This document shows positions 25,184 to 27,046 of a stretch of 27,046 nucleotides of DNA, piece after piece. The notes below the pieces were generated by a model, which worked only from the letters and a program-made list of their open reading frames with translations, had not been told where the DNA came from and made no database searches. The position numbers and the translations under genes were made by a program. The stretch comes from Bacteroidales bacterium UBA6431 (lineage in GTDB: Bacteria; Bacteroidota; Bacteroidia; Bacteroidales; UBA932), in assembly GCA_002439095.1 (NCBI GenBank), contig DJOT01000047.1, positions 1 through 27,046 of the forward strand. Direction: 5' to 3'. Every line of letters begins with the position of its first letter. Position 1 is the first letter of the stretch.

Positions 25184-25831
25184 ATGAAACGAGCAAAACT
25201 ATTAACCAGTGTTCTTATTATAGGTGCACTTGTCGGGTGTTCCTCAAAGTATGATGATTCTGCATTAATCAGAAGAGGAGAGGATTTGTCTTACTACTAT
25301 GCCAGTCAGAAAATTTTTCTTGAGGAGCGTCAAGATCTGATGTTTGTCAGTTTCTGTGGCGACCAATCAAAAGAATCTTTTGTTGCGAAAATAAACAGCG
25401 GAACATCTCCGCTCAGACTTTTTGATCCGAGCGGCAAGGGAGAGCAGTTGGCGGATTCATCAAGTGACATGTTCCTGTTGCAGGGGTCTCCAATAGAGAT
25501 AAATAAGCAGATTGAGGTATTCAAAAATGATCCGTCAGTGCTTTCTGTATCAAAAATACTTGTATACGAGGGAAGTTTTATTGCGGTTTCCAATGAGTTT
25601 TCCGTTAAGTTGAAGAAGGGGATTTCGGTAAGCGAACTTGAAAATATGGCGACAGAGTACGGTTGTAAGATTTTTCAGAGAGAGCTTTTTGACGATGATA
25701 TATTTTTCTTGGAAGTTGACAAGTCATCGGAATTGAGTGTCCTGCAACTTGCTTGCATATTTTACGAGTCTGGTCTGTTTGTCTTTACGTCCCCTGATTT
25801 CTATTTTCTCAATGCTTTTGGTAATGTATGA
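25184..25831 (+). CDS. Lipoprotein resembling a stand-alone S8-peptidase pro-domain
   Basis: ATG 25184 is preferred: the longer reading frame back to 25109 would run through the terminator, whereas this start gives a clean lipoprotein signal ending at Cys19 (GALVGC-SS). The 215-aa product then has SYYYASQKIFLEERQDLMFVSF (about 36-57) and a second block EFSVKLKKGISVSELENMA (138-156), FFLEVDKSSELSVLQLACIF and FTSPDF (201-206). These match by eye the N-terminal pro-region of Bacteroidota subtilisin-like (S8) peptidases, where the catalytic domain should follow. Instead the protein ends, with no Asp/His/Ser catalytic motifs. It could be a peptidase inhibitor, a chaperone-like remnant or a truncated gene; the reading frame is intact. 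A weak TATCTTGC box lies at 25160-25167. Local base composition is AT-richer than upstream genes. Its stop overlaps the next start (ATGA). Confidence 0.65.
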   Translation: MKRAKLLTSVLIIGALVGCSSKYDDSALIRRGEDLSYYYASQKIFLEERQDLMFVSFCGDQSKESFVAKINSGTSPLRLFDPSGKGEQLADSSSDMFLLQGSPIEINKQIEVFKNDPSVLSVSKILVYEGSFIAVSNEFSVKLKKGISVSELENMATEYGCKIFQRELFDDDIFFLEVDKSSELSVLQLACIFYESGLFVFTSPDFYFLNAFGNV

Positions 25832-26385
25832 GAAATAAGTTATTTATTATCGTGGCCCTTGCTTTGGGAGTGGCAGGCTGCTCGAAGATGGAGACAGGTG
25901 ACATAATGCCGGTTTCTTTTGATTCCGAGACCGGCGTGGACCTGTTCTCATGGGAAGCTTGTAAGGAAACTGTTCCCGCATTACTGGGGCAGAACGGTTT
26001 TATTTTGGGTAGCCGCCCCAGCTCCTGCGAAATCTGGCCTTCTGGTGAGGGGGCTGTTGTCATCAACGACCAGACCGTCATCAATGGAATCGTGGCAAAA
26101 TACGGTCTGGATCCTGAAATCTACGGAGAGGTAGATGAGTATTCTCTTCTCGCCGGATATGCCATAACCGGTAATACGGGTGGGTACGAGGTCAGCCAGA
26201 GAGTGAAGCGGACTATCGATGGCGTTACTCTTGGATTGATGATAGAACAAGTTGGAATTGGATTGTGCACTCCTGGCTACGCGTACTATATGGCTTTATA
26301 TCCGAAGCTGCCGGCCGGCCCTGTTGCGAGAATATATCGTACGGATGTGGATGCCGATCCTGGTTCTGGCGATAGCGCAGAGTAA
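25828..26385 (+). CDS. Uncharacterised small lipoprotein
   Basis: I do not recognise this 185-aa protein. A short basic start, a hydrophobic core and GVAGC give a lipoprotein signal with the lipid-modified Cys18. The mature part is mixed alpha/beta with several glycines and Tyr-rich stretches (YGEVDEYSLLAGYAITG, GYAYYMALYPKLPAGPVARIY) and three further cysteines (in WEACKE, SSCEIW and GLCTPG). The C-terminus is an acidic tail (DVDADPGSGDSAE). No catalytic motif was found, and nothing resembling an S8 protease core. ATG 25828 overlaps the stop of the pro-domain-like lipoprotein gene as ATGA, so the two are almost certainly translated together and may interact at the envelope. A terminator follows 26 bases after the stop. 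Confidence 0.72.
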   Translation: MRNKLFIIVALALGVAGCSKMETGDIMPVSFDSETGVDLFSWEACKETVPALLGQNGFILGSRPSSCEIWPSGEGAVVINDQTVINGIVAKYGLDPEIYGEVDEYSLLAGYAITGNTGGYEVSQRVKRTIDGVTLGLMIEQVGIGLCTPGYAYYMALYPKLPAGPVARIYRTDVDADPGSGDSAE

Positions 26386-26411
26386 TCGGTGATTTCGTTG
26401 CGAATAAAGTG

Positions 26412-26452
26412 AAGCGAGCTGACTGAAAATTAATTCAGCCAACTCGCTTTTT
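26412..26452 (+). terminator. Rho-independent terminator after the lipoprotein pair
   Basis: A 16-base stem with two mismatches (26412-26427 with 26434-26449) and a 6-base loop runs into a T tract (26448-26452). It lies between the convergent lipoprotein operon and the antitoxin gene; the T tract favours the + strand direction. Confidence 0.75.
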
Positions 26453-26480
26453 GTTTGTAAAGATATTTCTTAAAGGCATC

Positions 26481-26813
26481 TTACCACAATGCTATTTTCC
26501 CGGCCATACCTAAATCAAGAGTTGCGGTCGTTATACCCAATGCTTGGAATACACGGCTCATTGTGGGCAATGTTATAACACTTGTACCTTTCTCTAATTT
26601 GGAAATCTGAGAACGTTGCACTCCAATGCGCTCACCAAGTTCTTCCTGAGTGAGATTTTGAGCCAATCGTGCCTTGCGTATGGCTTCACCTACAATGTAG
26701 GCATTTACATCCTCTTTGAGCTTGGCTTCCATTGTTTCGCGCTCTGGTGTTCCTCTTTTACCCCAAAGTGTGTCTTTCATGTTGTCTGCAGGTATCAATT
26801 TCATCTGTGCCAT
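26481..26813 (-). CDS. HigA-type antitoxin, XRE-family HTH regulator
   Basis: The 110-aa protein has an N-terminal linker and a C-terminal Cro/XRE helix-turn-helix (IRKARLAQNLTQEELGERIG then VQRSQISKLEKG, about 45-76). This matches antitoxins of HigBA/RelE-type type II systems, which bind the toxin and repress their own promoter. It starts two bases after the stop of the toxin-like gene upstream (toxin-first order, typical of higBA). ATG 26813 is used; ATG codon 4 (MAQM) is an alternative. The promoter lies outside the window, to the right. Confidence 0.88.
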   Translation of the reverse strand: MAQMKLIPADNMKDTLWGKRGTPERETMEAKLKEDVNAYIVGEAIRKARLAQNLTQEELGERIGVQRSQISKLEKGTSVITLPTMSRVFQALGITTATLDLGMAGKIALW

Positions 26814-26815
26814 AA

Positions 26816-27046
26816 CTATTTCTTTTTATTATTAAAGTACTCTTTCCTTATCTCCTCTGCTTTGGCAATCTCTTTTAATGGTGTCTTTTGTGTTTTCTTG
26901 ATTATGCCATGCGTAGCAATAACCAACGTGTCTTCCTCGGTATCCCAAAAGGAAAAAAGTCTGTAGCAGATGCCATTATAGAGAGTGCGAAACTCCCATA
27001 TTTCGGTGTTTTCAAGTTTTTTGATGTAAAAAGCAAGTATTCGACC
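26816..27046 (-). CDS. HigB/RelE-type toxin (Gp49-like family), 3' part, cut by the window edge
   Basis: The last 76 residues are visible, reading from the right edge to TAG 26816-26818. They contain EIWEFRTLYNGICYRLFSFW, LVIATHGIIKKTQKTPLKEI and AKAEEIRKEYF, the characteristic C-terminal pattern of phage-derived Gp49-like/HigB ribosome-dependent mRNA interferases. In this family the 'FxKKTQKTP' turn and the following AxxxxxEY helix are strongly conserved. The N-terminus and promoter are beyond the window. With the HTH gene two bases downstream, this forms a type II toxin-antitoxin pair. Confidence 0.88.
   Translation of the reverse strand, partial: GRILAFYIKKLENTEIWEFRTLYNGICYRLFSFWDTEEDTLVIATHGIIKKTQKTPLKEIAKAEEIRKEYFNNKKK

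Overview
The window looks like chromosomal DNA of a member of the Bacteroidota, most likely Bacteroidales. The grounds are a SusC/SusD outer-membrane uptake pair, a dipeptidyl-peptidase IV type S9 enzyme, a PgpH-type HD membrane protein next to trigger factor, TAnnTTTG promoter elements (the Bacteroidota -7 box), and start sites that mostly lack a recognisable Shine-Dalgarno sequence. Genus cannot be fixed from this sequence. Most of the window is fairly GC-rich core-genome DNA; the last ~1.9 kb (from about 25.1 kb) is visibly more AT-rich and has accessory character.

Layout. (1) 1-5583, + strand: an operon-like chain in which each stop codon overlaps the next start as ATGA: the tail of an upstream gene, a two-TM HAMP-type sensor-like protein without an output domain, a TrkH/KtrB potassium channel subunit, a RecD/Dda-like helicase, and a secreted DPP-IV family peptidase. 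(2) 5527-6666, - strand: a THUMP-like-domain methyltransferase, convergent with and overlapping the peptidase gene. (3) 6746-8410, +: alpha-D-phosphohexomutase. (4) 8388-9712, -: an FtsE-like ABC ATPase followed by endonuclease III (nth), start and stop overlapping. (5) 9768-14311, +: a 992-aa TPR-repeat exported protein and an outer-membrane beta-barrel protein, effectively one transcription unit. (6) 14354-19400, +: gyrB, a PgpH-like (c-di-AMP phosphodiesterase family) membrane protein and a short trigger factor that lacks the PPIase domain, closed by a strong terminator. (7) 19613-25092, +: SusC/SusD pair with its own promoter and a perfect-stem terminator. (8) 25184-26385, +: two small lipoprotein genes joined by an ATGA overlap; the first resembles a Bacteroidota S8-peptidase pro-domain without the protease. 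(9) 26481-27046, -: HigA-type antitoxin and the 3' part of a HigB/RelE-type toxin cut by the window edge.

How the genes work together: groups 2-6 are mainly housekeeping (RNA methylation, sugar-phosphate metabolism, DNA repair, cell-division/ABC ATPase, DNA topology, nucleotide second messenger, protein folding). Groups 1, 5 and 7 concern the envelope: ion uptake, periplasmic peptide processing, an uncharacterised TPR/barrel pair and TonB-dependent nutrient import. Group 8 is the least explained part of the window and the best candidate for something undescribed; the domain-reduced trigger factor and the ATGA-linked sensor/TrkH/helicase/peptidase chain also deserve attention. No rRNA, tRNA, CRISPR array or insertion sequence was recognised, and no gene-free stretch exceeds 300 bases; the largest (19401-19612) holds a terminator and the SusC promoter and leader.
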